A DNA stretch of 64,000 nt. It comes from Ceratothoa steindachneri. Lineage: Eukaryota > Arthropoda > Malacostraca > Isopoda > Cymothoidae. A program made the position numbers and the translations under genes. The notes beneath the pieces are model-generated. The model had not been told where the DNA came from. It saw only the letters and a program-made list of their open reading frames with translations, and ran no database searches. Of the stretch, positions 47,781 to 59,870 are shown in pieces (the first letter of the stretch is position 1; every line of letters begins with the position of its first letter). The stretch spans positions 175,807,056-175,871,055 of the forward strand of contig OZ018326.1 of assembly GCA_963969495.1 (NCBI GenBank), read 5' to 3'.

Positions 47781-49086
47781 TACGAGGGGGAGTCAAAAAG
47801 TTCTCAGATAAATGGCATAAAATTTTTATTTGTAATAAAACTGTAATCATTTTTCTACATAAGCTCCATTAACATCTATACACTTTCTTAATCTATGAAT
47901 CCAACGGTAAAGACCATCTTTGTAGAATTCACGGGGTTGTCTCTGGCACCAAGTAATGACCTGCTTTTTTGCTTCATCTAATGATTGAAACCGGGTTCCT
48001 TTTAGGTGTCCCTTTAAATTTGGAAACAGAAAAAAGTCAGAGGGTGCTAAATCAGGGCTATAAGGGGGATGAGCAAGAGTTTCCCATCGAAATTCCCGTA
48101 GCTGAGATCTCACAGCTTTGGACGAATGTGCAGGGGCATTGTCATGGTGGAACAAGATTTGCTTGTGGAGCTTTCCTCGTCGTTTTTTGGCTATTGAAGT
48201 TTTCAGCTTCCTTAAAACTCCTTCGTATTAGCTGGATGTAACAGTTTTTTGTCCTCCTAAGAAGTCTATTAAAATAATTCCCTCCGAATCCCCAAAAACT
48301 GTAGCCATTATCTTCTTAACGGACCTCTCTGTCTTGAACTTGATAGGCCCTGCTGCCCCCCTTGGGTGCCACTCTTTTGATTGATTTTTACTTTCAGGAT
48401 CAAACTGATACACCCAAGTTTCATCTCCCGTTACGAGGCGCTCAAAAAAACTATCCTCGTTTGCTTCAATCTTGGTCAAAATAGCCAAAGAAAGGTTGGC
48501 CCTATGATTCAGCTGGTCTTCTCGCAACGCTTTTGGGACCCAACGTGCTGAAAGCTTGCTCAGGCCAAGATTTTCAGTTAGAATTCCAAATGCTGAGCCA
48601 TGAGAGATTTCACATGCATTGGCAACTTCATCAATAGTAATACGGCGATCTTTATCCACTAGATTCCTCACAAGCTCGACATTTTCTGGGTTAATGGAGG
48701 TGAAGGGTCTCCCTTCACGTGGATCATCTTCAACTTCTTCTCTGCCCCCCTTGAAGCGCTTAATCCAGTCGTAAACTACCGCTCTACATGGCGAAGAGTC
48801 ACCATAAACCTGTTGTAGAGCGTCAATAATCTTAACAGGCTTCCAATCAAGTTTAGTCAGGAATTTAATGTTCGCTCTTATCTCAAAATTTGCCATTTTA
48901 TGGGTTCAAAAAAGTAACCTTTTTGAAGCACATCTAATACAAAGAGTCTCGACAAATTGAATGACGAATTTTGTAGGAATTGTTCAGAAAACATGAAAGT
49001 CGTGTTTGACCCTGTATTTACTTGTACAAAATCGAACATTTCAATAATCTGGCATTTGTCTGAGAACTTTTTGACTCACCTACGTA
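47781..49086 (-). mobile_element. Nearly intact mariner element
   Basis: Both terminal inverted repeats are readable. The left begins TACGAGGGGGAGTCAAAAAG, and the reversed right begins TACGTAGGTGAGTCAAAAAG. Both continue TTCTCAGAYAAATG, so over 30 bp pair with few mismatches. TA lies just outside each end. At about 1306 bp the element has the normal mariner length and contains one transposase gene with family-typical ends. It is the best-preserved mobile element in the window and so probably the youngest. Confidence 0.95.
47847..48896 (-). pseudogene. Mariner transposase with a single stop codon
   Basis: DDE transposase that would cut and paste its own element. From the ATG at 48896 to the stop at 47847 there are 350 codons in one frame, the family's normal size, broken only by TAA at 48228-48230 (codon 223). 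Residues 1-110 form the paired helix-turn-helix DNA-binding region (VYDWIKRFKGG, GRPFTS, then IDEVANACEISHG). The linker motif WVPKAL is at 119-124. The catalytic residues are Asp158 (VTGDETW), Asp252 (HHDNAPAHS) and Asp287 (YSPDLAPSDFF). The last two are 34 residues apart, which defines DD34D mariners. No frameshift was found. With the stop, the 222-residue product lacks two of the three catalytic residues. Confidence 0.95.
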
Positions 49087-51472
49087 TACACTCTCCTTTT
49101 TACCTTGACCGTTAAGAGGACTTCTTCAAAGTGTTGGTTGTCAAGAATTTCATATTTTCGGTGAGATTTATGAAAAGAATTATTACACTTAGTTGATTGA
49201 ATTGTTCCAAATTGCCTGCAAGATGTTTAGAGATAACTTTCGTAATACTTATGCTTATTTCGAGCTGTGATATAGCTTACGTCCTTTAAAGCTATTAATT
49301 ATTATTAAGCTGTTTTTAAGCTTTAGTAATACCGAAGCTTTTTTAATCTAGTAATAGGTACATTGTCAAAACTTTATGTTAATTATTTTATTCAATAGAC
49401 ATGAATGTAAGGGAAATACAGGTAAGGCATATCATGAGTCATGCAGGCGAGAAATGGAATAACACTAAATTAGAAGTAAAAAATAATTACAGATGTCTAT
49501 TGTAAATGCGTTTGATGTTCGTAAATGTCAGTTTTCGTTCCAACTCTCCGATTGAGCGATTTTGGAGTAAGAAATGTGAAGGTAGAGGACACTAGAGAAA
49601 TTGAAAGATTGTTAAATTTCCGCCTTCAAACAGGGCTTAAACATCTTCTAAATATAGCAAAAATCTAAAATATTTATGTCTGGGTGACACTGGAAATCAG
49701 TGAAAGACAAAGATAACAATGTGCAAATATTGCTTTATCTCTATAGGCTTAAAATAATCGCGAGACATATTTTTGTGCATATTTGTAAGAAGAAATGAAA
49801 AGTTAGTTTTTTAATTCATATTCAGCTAAATAAACAATGACTTAATTGATTTCCATCCGAACGAAATTTATGATTCCTACTACATTATGTCAGATTTGCC
49901 TCCAGTGAACGTGAGAGAAGTTAGTTTTATGGGCTCCCGATAATAACCTGACTACTACTGCAGACCTAAATATGTGTTTAAAAATTGCAACGTTCAACTA
50001 AAGTTTGTAAATAAAAATGTATTTTTCAGGTCAAACAAATTGGTGTCTTCGTCTTCCATGGCAATGCACGGCTATGCATTAGCACGTTTAATATATTATA
50101 AACAATCATTGATATTATGGGGCTTTGCAGGATATGATTAGCATTTATTTAAGTTATTACAATATCATATAAGTAGCAAGATTTATATTGATATGAAACA
50201 AGGTGAAAAAGGAATCAAATCACATAATTCATCAAAAATGAAAGATTTCTTCAATAATGATGGAAACTATATACTTTTCTAGATAAATATTGTTTTTTAT
50301 ATATTAAAAATGATTCCACTTTCTCTTTACAACGACTAGATTAATGTTCTGCCAACCTAATACTATATTAAATTAAATTATTTGTATCTGTTGGCCTCCT
50401 TTATCGTAAGGAGTATGATATTTCTATCGTATTATGGCTTTTTTTTATAATGTTTTATGATGGAAACCGACATAAAAACTTCCCTCATAAATTAATATGT
50501 TTTAATAAGATCAAACCGCTAACAAAACATGGAAATAAAATAGACCCGCTGCCTACTTTATTCCTCATGTTCATCCAGCTGGCCTAAAACCCTTCCTATT
50601 TTGACATTATTTGTGTTAAAATTCACGAAAACTGAATGTTTTTATAATCTTTATAAATACCTTACCTTTGGATTCTTAAGTTTATGGTAAGATGTATTAC
50701 TTCTTTAGAAATATTATAAAATAATTCTTTTGTTCTTAAAAAAAGAAAAGAGTAATACTATTTTCAAAAACTTTAGTGTAGACTCGAATTATCTTCCTTA
50801 GTCAACACACTCGAGAATACGAGAAATTAGAAAACATAGATTCTCATTGTGCATGACTCAGGTATTTGAGATGAGAAAATGTGACGTCTATAAGACCATT
50901 TCTCTATTGGTTCTATTAAGAAAAGAAACTCAAGATCATATATAACCGCCTTAAATGAGGCCGTTATTTCTATTTGACATGTAACCAATAACAAGATTTT
51001 GTCTTATTGTAGCGTGCTTCCAGGCATTATTTCTTTCACTAACGGCCACGGTAAGAATACATAATTTTGCCTACTCATATGTTCAGGTCTTAAGCTTTTT
51101 GTGTCTAATTTTTTTCGTTGACATGGTAAATTATATTTTTATAAAACAATTAAATCTGAGGTTATGAAAGGAGAAGAGATGCATACTAAATTTAGAGGGA
51201 ATAGAAGTTAACCTCCCCAACAATTGTATCAATACACTTTTCTTTAGTCGACACTGCCTCCCTCCACCCACAATAAAAATTAAAAAATTGAAATATCATC
51301 CGAACATAAATCGGGTCACACATTATTCGAGGACACTTTAACCATTACTATTTTCTAAAACAACTACATTACCGTAATACCATAGTTAGGTAAGTGGTAG
51401 TTAATCGTGTTTAATCGGTTCACTTTTCTGAATTTTTTTATCTAAATATGAAACTAAACTATCTCTCTCCCC
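49087..51472. other. AT-rich non-coding stretch
   Basis: No open frame or repeat of note. Confidence 0.5.
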
Positions 51473-52554
<1,082 letters not shown>

Positions 52555-52556
52555 TA

Positions 52557-53887
52557 TTGGGTTGAGGAATAGCTTCTTGCGGTTTTAGCAAATGTATTCA
52601 TTACCATTAACAAATTTAATAAAACTTCATTTTTAATTAATAAAAATATGCAATTTAATCAATAATCTATTCTCCGTTGTTATTTACGACTTCTTCCCAA
52701 CGTTCAGCTCGTTTTTCGATGCCTCTGCAATATAAATCTCTGGATTTTGACTCGAAGAATTCGTCTAACAAGGTTCTTAATTCACATCAGTATTTAACGA
52801 AACGCCGCGCAAATTGTTAAAGAGCGATCGAAACAGATATAAATCAGATGGAACCAAGTCTGGCGAATACGGAGGATGTGGCAGGATTTCCCAATTAAGC
52901 GTTTAGATGACGTCTTTTGTCGTATTGGCAATGTGAGGACGCGCATGGTTGTGTTGCAGAAGGATTCCACAACGTCGATGAGTTCGCTTTTCACTAATAG
53001 CTTCGGCGAGTCGATACATTTGTTGAACGTAGAGTTCTGCATTGACAATCTCGTTGTTCGCCAGTAGCTCATAAAGAATGATGCCTTCACAATCCCACCA
53101 CACACACAGCATCGTCTTTCGTGAATGAAGTCCTTGATTTAATCGCGGATTTGTTTTTTTATTGGGGCTAAGCTATTGTTTTCGATGGTTCATGTTGACA
53201 TAAAAACGCCACTTTTCGTCACCCCTTGATGATGCGATGAAGAAATCTCTCCTTATATTCACGAGTAGCCTTGTGACGAGCAAGCAAACCTACGGCAATC
53301 ATGGAGCGTTGAAGTTTGTTGCTTTCGCTCAAAGCGTGCGAAACCCATGCACTGAGTTTTTGAACTTTCCCCATCGAATGAAGGTGATTCACTACAGTTC
53401 AATCGATCTTCATCTAACTTAATGGGGCGACCAGAACGTTCTTCTTCATTACGATCTAAATTACTGTTTTTGAAACGTGCAAACCACCATTGAGCTGCTT
53501 TTTCTAATAAAGCATTTTCTCCGTACACAGCACAAATATCGCGACGAGCTTTGGCTGCGTTTGCATTGTTCCTGTCTCGATTGAAAATGAATAACAACAA
53601 GTGTCGAAAAGGCGCCTTTCTTTCAACTGGACATTCCATTTTGAGGTTACAGAACCCGAATTAAATTAACACAACTTGTAAATAAACCGCAATGACTTAT
53701 TACTCAACTTCAAGACGTAGCCTAAGCAAAAGCCTAATAGTGTACGCTTTTAAGAGACGTAGCCTAACCTTTCCAAATTCTGCTCTTATTATTTATTATT
53801 GATTCTTAATATGTGCTCAAATCACGTCAACAAAACTTAAATCAACACAACATTAAAATAAACGCAAGAACTTATTCCTCAACCTAA
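52557..53887 (-). mobile_element. Mariner element inserted in the LINE
   Basis: The left end reads TTGGGTTGAGGAATAGCTTC, and the reversed right end reads TTAGGTTGAGGAATAAGTTC. Both continue TTGCG, and both are flanked by TA (52555-52556 and 53888-53889). The length of about 1.33 kb is typical. The interrupted RTE-like LINE reverse transcriptase continues on both sides, so this element arrived later than the LINE. A truncated relative lies at 47055-47245. Confidence 0.93.
52657..53639 (-). pseudogene. Mariner transposase pseudogene with a mutated active site
   Basis: N-terminal frame 53639-53259: FRHLLLFIFNRDRNNANAAK, ICAVYGENALLEKAAQWWFA, then SGRPIKLDED, the usual helix-turn-helix region, followed by frameshifts. 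The first catalytic Asp is readable as GDEKWRFYVN near 53220. The frame 53112-52903 holds WWDCEGIILYELL, NAELYVQQMYRL and LLQHNHARPH. The family has H-D-N here, so the second catalytic Asp is Asn. After a stop the same frame continues LNWEILPHPPYSPDLVPSD, 34 residues from the altered position, so it belongs to the DD34D mariners. Two more stops and a short C-terminal block (NELNVGKKS) end it near 52657. It is dead on several counts. Confidence 0.92.
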
Positions 53888-53889
53888 TA

Positions 53890-54000
53890 TATAGAGCGGC
53901 ACGTTTTATGCTGTCAAAAGCTTTTCTGAAATTCCATGAAACACACACACACACAGTGCCATTTTCGTTAAATGGTTGCATCGGGTGTCTTATAATAAAG
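53890..54000 (-). mobile_element. RTE-like LINE, 5' part with reverse transcriptase motif A
   Basis: The minus-strand frame reads SWNFRKAFDSIKRAALYI, ending at the mariner insertion. In this family the block is x-D-F-x-K-A-F-D-S-x-x-R, and the residue in the first Asp position is Asn here. On the other side of the mariner the sequence resumes with RIMTHYGIPQNFA, exactly the block expected next, so the two halves were once continuous. A (CA)n run at 53940-53955 marks the start of the readable part. No further upstream LINE sequence is recognised. Confidence 0.8.
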
Positions 54001-54039
54001 ATTTTGTCATGCAGCAACATTTGAACAATATAGATTGTT

Positions 54040-54425
54040 TTTAACAAGTTTGGAACAATTTAAACAGCTTGCAGCAAATTTTGTACAATTTTAATAGGTT
54101 TAATAAATATAAAACAATTTCAACTGCTTGCAGCAAATTTGAAAGAAATTAAACCTCTTGAGGCAAATTGTAACAATCTAAACTGTTTGTAGCAAATTTA
54201 AAACTTTTTTAAACCTTTCAGCAAATTTAAGATAATTTATAGAGCCTGCAGCTAATTTAGGACAATTTAAACAACATACAGCAAATATGGACAAAATAAA
54301 CTGATTGCAACAAATATTGCATAATAATTTAAACAACTTGCTGCAAATTGGGACGAATTGATTTAACTTAAACAACTCTATTTAAACAATTTAAACAACT
54401 CTAAACAAGCGTTTATATATGCTAT
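54040..54425. repeat. Degenerate minisatellite, about 30-bp period
   Basis: About eleven units built from AGCAAATTTGGGACAATTTA and AACAGCTTGC, with substitutions and small indels in every unit. It starts directly next to the 5' LINE fragment. It contains no real coding frame. Confidence 0.8.
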
Positions 54426-55730
54426 CAATAAGAGCATTGATTATTTGGCAACCTAATGAATTCATATTGCGGTTACTTTAGTGGAACATTAGAACAATTT
54501 CATGTTTTCCTTTTCATGAGAACTAGAAAAACGCACATATATTATGGAATAAATAGATAAATTTAGCCTAAGTCGTTATTAATATTAATTAAAAAGCAAA
54601 TCACTTCATACTAATATGGTTAGATCTCGTCCCGGGTAATGGGATTTACAGTCATAGTCAATGTTTATTTTATTTTAATCATCATGGTACTATTTATATA
54701 AAGTCCACCACCCTAATCACTTTATTTAAGTTTTAAAATGTTCATTATTTCCATGTTTATTAGCGTAACATTTCTTGCTATATTAGTTCCACTTTTAATT
54801 ATTCTTGTTCTCTTAATCCCTTTTTAATCTTCTAAGGAAATGATCTCGTTACTTACAACCAGTTTTCTTTCATTTATCATTTTTCAAACACGAATAAATT
54901 TTTGATTAAAACTTTTCTTGTCTCGTTCGGGTTTTTATAACTAAAGCTCCTTTTGTTTCAGATTAGCCGTTTGTGCACCTTTCTCTGGTTCGTAATCAGG
55001 TCTCATCGTAGCTGTGGAAAAGCATTGATTATTTTCGAGTGCAATATTGACGCTAATCCCTATCCTTATAAGGTTCAGTGGTTTCAAGATGGTAGTTTAC
55101 CCTTCCTGCTAAGACATTCAGAGACAATTTTTTTAACAGCCCAGCAGGCAACTGTATACTAGGGCAAAATCGCCGTAATCACGCTTAAGCCTTATACTAG
55201 GGTAGATTAAAAAATCAGCATGAACTCAAGAGTTAAGAAGGGTAGGGAACGTTACTCGTGGTTAAATTTCCATTGCTGTTGGTTATTCGGAGTTGTTATG
55301 GTGACTCACAAATCTCGTCGATTTTGAGTTGTTTTTTTCGGAAATGTTTGCTTTTCCGTATTAATTCTTCATTTTCACTAATATGTAAAATGCCCCGCAA
55401 ATAGTATTGTAGCGATTCCTAATACGAAATAAATAATAATATAAGATAATAAATTTAATAGTGTATTGCCTCACTATTGGATTTAATTAACTGCCCTAAG
55501 TGAATAAAGTTTTATTTGAACAAGGATAAATGTGCTGAAATGTTCTGAATTATAAATTTTAAAATGAGTGAAAATTTTCTATTACAAACAACCGTGTCAA
55601 TTAAGAAATAGATAGGTTAATTAAATATATGAACAAACTAAACTAAGATTAGATCGATGCAAATCAAGTTCATGTGACGCAAGTGACAATAGAATTGTGA
55701 AGGTTAAATCAATCGCCTTAAAATTGAGTG
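54426..55730. other. AT-rich non-coding stretch
   Basis: The frame at 54953-55162 contains ALIIFECNIDANPYPYKVQWFQDG. Its C-N-I-x-A-N-P-x-P-x-x-V-x-W-F-x-D-G order recalls an immunoglobulin-domain strand, but the frame is short and isolated. The rest is featureless. Confidence 0.4.
54953..55162 (+). CDS. Possible single exon of an immunoglobulin-domain protein
   Basis: The segment ALIIFECNIDANPYPYKVQW (about residues 23-42), followed by FQDGSLP, matches the core of an I-set immunoglobulin domain: a Cys in strand B, a spacer with N-P-x-P, then the Trp of strand C. In arthropods this region is often split by introns. A polypyrimidine-rich stretch ending in TTTCAG just before 54962 could be a 3' splice site, which would fit an exon beginning there. 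The frame ends at 55162 without the second Cys. A GTAT near 55153 might be a donor, but this is weak. If real, it is one small exon of a large gene. It could also be a chance match or a pseudogene piece. Confidence 0.4.
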   Translation: MFQISRLCTFLWFVIRSHRSCGKALIIFECNIDANPYPYKVQWFQDGSLPFLLRHSETIFLTAQQATVY

Positions 55731-55790
55731 AAGCAAGGTGCAGCAAGCTGGAGCAAGGTGGAGCAAGGTGACAAGGTAAAGCAGTTGTTC
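55731..55790. repeat. Short tandem repeat of GGAGCAAGGTG
   Basis: About four units of an 11-bp motif (GCAAGGTG, AGCAAGCTGG, AGCAAGGTGG, AGCAAGGTGAC). Confidence 0.8.
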
Positions 55791-57060
55791 CCCAATATTA
55801 AGACTGACGAGAGGGAAAACTGCATTTCACTTGAAGCTTAAACTAACTATCATTTAGGAATCAAACCATTGTCTATAAGCAGACATTCTATAAATCAGCT
55901 GACCTAAAAAGAAGCAGATTAAGATACTTAAAGATACTTACAGAAGACTTCATGGAAGAGGCTTACGCCTGTGACTCCAGATCTATACTTTTATGTGATA
56001 AAAAAATTGAATTATTGAATATAGCCTACTATAAAAAATAAAGGCAATAACATAACAGCAGTATCCCACTATTAGAAGATAAATTAATCAATATAAAATT
56101 TAGTTGAATGGAGTAGCCTGGTGACGCATAGGGTATAAGGAGTGTCTTATTTCTTGCTCTAAAAGGGTAGCAAGAGAAAATGCAATATCCACAAAACAAG
56201 TGACTAGTGCATTGTTATATTGGATGCAGTTAGTTGCTTGGCGTGGATAGAGAGCGTTGCCCACGAGTGGCTGATGCAGAATGAAGGTGGAAACTCATTG
56301 CTATAGTGACCACTCTCATGGACTAACTTAATCTGCTAATCTTTACAAAGCCCGACAGGCAGCTTAGTTATACCAGAATTAGTATAGGGCTTGGTTAATA
56401 CCCATGTGTTAGATTAGGCAGCTCTTAATGAAAAAGATACCGTTTAATATTTATGAATACATATTGGGAACAGAAATTTTACACGCAGTTCGGTAGATCT
56501 TTTGATACAACGAAGATTTCGTTCAGCAATTAGCCTATCTCCCCTGTAAAGTCCCTGAAAACTCGCCTTAACAGTGAAGCACGTGACACTAGTTGAAAAA
56601 GTTCCGTATGGGGTGGCGGTAAGAGGCAGCGACGGTCTAATTGTCGAAACGTGAGATGAAGAATGTAAAAGGAAATGTGCTCCTGCGCATTCGTTAGTAT
56701 CTGCGTAAGCCGAATGGTGGTAGGTCCCTAGGAGCTTAACCACCAAATTAACGAAAGCCTCATAAGGATTATATGGTCGCCAACAGTAAAAAGTATTATT
56801 TCATTTAATTTCAAAGCTTCACTGCATAAAATATTAATTTTCTGGGTCGAGCAAAAGTTAAGGCAATATATTTATTATTAAGTATTATTATTTTTGTCAT
56901 GTTAATAATACAAATTATACATTAATGGAGCTTCTAATTTTTACTGTTTAAAATAAAATTCAATTCAACTTAGGAGAATCTTTTAAGGAATAATAATGTT
57001 TACTATTAATATCTTGATTATTCTATAGAGTATAGATTAAATTAAATTCACTTTCATTTG
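55791..57060. other. Non-coding; GC-richer patch at 56110-56760
   Basis: The patch may be an old repeat. 56280-56308 resembles 33047-33077. The minus-strand frame 56444-56746 has no recognisable domain. Confidence 0.4.
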
Positions 57061-57340
57061 GAAATCCCACGATGAGGGGGTGCCTGGTAAAGACCTGGAG
57101 TTGGCAGGTGTTCCGTTGTCTAAAGGTTAATTAAATCCTCCTGAGTTTTTTTCTCTTTCTGCCCCCCCCCCCCATTTAATTTTTTTTAGGATACTACAGA
57201 AGTCCTCTTAAACCCAGTGTTCTTGACCAGGGGGTAATATTGGCTGGCGATTCGTTGACTACTTTCGTAAAGTTAGTCCTGGACGAGGCCGGTGGGAGGG
57301 GGGGGGGAGCTCTCTAAATTTGCCCCTTATTTTTCAAGTA
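57061..57340. repeat. Segment with C12 and G10 homopolymer tracts
   Basis: A C12 run at 57162-57173 and a G10 run at 57298-57307 lie about 125 bp apart on the same strand and could pair. The segment is GC-richer than its surroundings. Confidence 0.7.
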
Positions 57341-58899
57341 TGTTATGAATTAGTGTTGTGTGAAAGAGAACACCTCGCCCCAACAATGACCACATTGATA
57401 AATATAAGTCAATGGTTGAGTTGATAGCGCTTTGGGTTTTAGTGCAAGATATGAAAGTTTTAGTCAAATTCAGGGCAGAATTATAGATTATTAGTTGCGA
57501 TTTTATTTCTTTCCTTCATTATTAATTTTTCTCTCCTAGTGAGTTTGCATTTATTTAATATTTTCTTTTCTGCATGGGTACTTATCTACTCTCATAAAAG
57601 CGTAAGAAGAGAAAATTTAAAAGCGGTATCTTATTCTCTGCTCTCCACCCAATGCTCTTGAGATTTATTTTATATTTAAATTTCGATCCTCAGGGGGCAA
57701 TTTGCTCAGAAATAATGTCCTTATCCAGTGGATGAGAAAGAAAACCTTTTTGGTCATCCATTTTCCTTCAAACCTGATGCAATTTTAAGGCTTCCTTGAG
57801 CAGAACTTAAGCTCCCAAAATAGAGAATAATTCATAATACATGAGATCATAAATATTATTAGGATATTATTTCCATCGGAAAGGAACAATAAAAAATTTT
57901 AGCATGTCATAAATCCTCACGTTTTCATTTTAGTAAGACTTTTATTCCTCTCTCCACAAAATGACTTAAACTTTCCTTTTTTTCATGACTTCGGTGATAC
58001 ATAAATTATATAAAACCTAGCAAGGGCGTCGTAGGGGGTTTATTCTCTGCTATAAGAAACAATGTGTAACTCCCAAAGGATCTAAAAAGTAGATCAAGGT
58101 ACCTCCAATACAAAGAGCATCTGGAGTATTACGTACCCCCAGGAATCAATCACGCAGATAGATCTCTTCTTCAAATTTGTTTGGAAGATTTTTTTGTTCT
58201 GTTTCGTTTCAAATATCTGCCATAGTGGAGACCTTGGCTGTGGAAGCACACTACGTTACTAACCTTTTATTTTCATTGCAATGTATTCCTACTTATTGCT
58301 CGCTTGGATAAGCAATTCAGGAGAAGGATAAAGAGAGTGACTGGGAATAAAGCGATCGATCTGTTAGGAGGCTGCCGATGATCTTCCTCTGGTGACATGA
58401 CTCTTGCAATGATTCCGAGAAGAGAGGTTGATCACAGGCATTCCGATGGGAAGAGATGTGGAGTCATAAGTCGCGGGAATTACATTTAACCTTGAGCAAG
58501 CAACAAGTCAAATACATAATACTCAGATATAAACATATTTAATCACTCAATCTGACTGTCAAGGTATGTCTGTGAAGACTCGCTCTGCGCTAGGGTGCAT
58601 ACACAATCACAGGCAGATAGCCGACCTGAAGCCGCCTGTGAAATAATTTGGGGCAATTAATACAGAGTGCGATTTACGGTTGACTGGGATTTATCTAATG
58701 GCCTGCCAAGTTGCAGTTAAAAAGATATATAAAGACCAAGACTAAAAAATATAATTTTAATATATATATAATAAATGGGGCAGTATATATATACTCGTAT
58801 ATATATAAAAAAAGGAGAAAAAATTACTCACTAAAGATAGTTAATTGTGACAATTTAAAATATGACAGAGTTAAGCGAGAGGAGCAAAATTAACGAAAA
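57341..58899. other. Non-coding, mostly AT-rich
   Basis: Interrupted TA-rich run at about 58755-58810. No coding match. Confidence 0.5.
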
Positions 58900-59870
58900 C
58901 TCGGACAAGAGATATTAATTACGATTGAGCGGGAAGTCAATTCAAAAGTGGATGCGAGTCAAGATTAACAGGGTGTAATCAGGGGATTACAACACAAGAT
59001 CGCTTTACCTAGAATCGTATTGGTGGACGGAGGATGGGGGAGGGAGACCAACAACAGAGGACTTGAGGAGGATACTTCGGGGACTCCTAACGAGGAAGAC
59101 TCGTAGATAGAGGTTTTGATTACTTCTTGCTCCAGACAGATGTAATTAATCTCAACTCGAGACGATTCTGCGTATCGACAGAGAGTCTCAGACTGGAAGG
59201 AACGGTGATCTTGAAGGGGGTCTGAGATGAGAGGAATGCATAATGCCTTGTGTAGAAGGCGGCTCGATAGATTTCCTCTGAACAGGGGTCAAAGCTTCAC
59301 GAATGGAGAGCTAGTGAGAGCTTACGACGAGGTATGACTCGAACAGGGGTTGCAGGATTTTGCTGGGGAACAGAAAAACGGTGTGAAATGATGGACCGGC
59401 GGAGTCTCAATCTTCTTGAGGAATAGCGGATTCCGGGTTAAATAGCCGGGTGGCTAGTCCGATATGTAGCCCCAGGGCCTGGCTCTCCCTAGAGGATTCT
59501 TGACGTCAGTATATGTAAACTTAATTCGAGATAACAAGTCGGATCGGACAGCAAAGCTAGCTTCATGATATAGAGGTAGGGTTAGTATGGCTGCCCTCGC
59601 GAGGGAAGAAACATGCCTGTGAAGCATAGAATAGGGATAGTACGGCCGGCTTCAGCGTTATCGCGAAGGAGGAAGTGAGCGAGGAGCGTCTGAAAACAAA
59701 TACATCTGGGTCGGGTGAGTCAGCGCGGGACTGCTCCTTTCTCGTAGATTTTAAACTTCTCACGCTATCGAGCACGTGGTTTAGAGCAAATGAGTTAAAA
59801 GAGTATTTCGAGGGGGCTTCCTTTAACGCTGGTCCTTTGAAAACATCCCCTTAGACTGACATTCCATAAG
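58900..59870. other. GC-richer island of unknown origin
   Basis: Base composition changes abruptly at both edges, as in inserted elements. No frame gives a recognisable protein. The longest, 59775-59563 on the minus strand, is Ser/Arg-rich without domain. CTCTGAACAGGGGT and CTCGAACAGGGGT recur internally at about 59276 and 59338. It could be an LTR, an untranslated region or a non-autonomous element. Confidence 0.4.
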
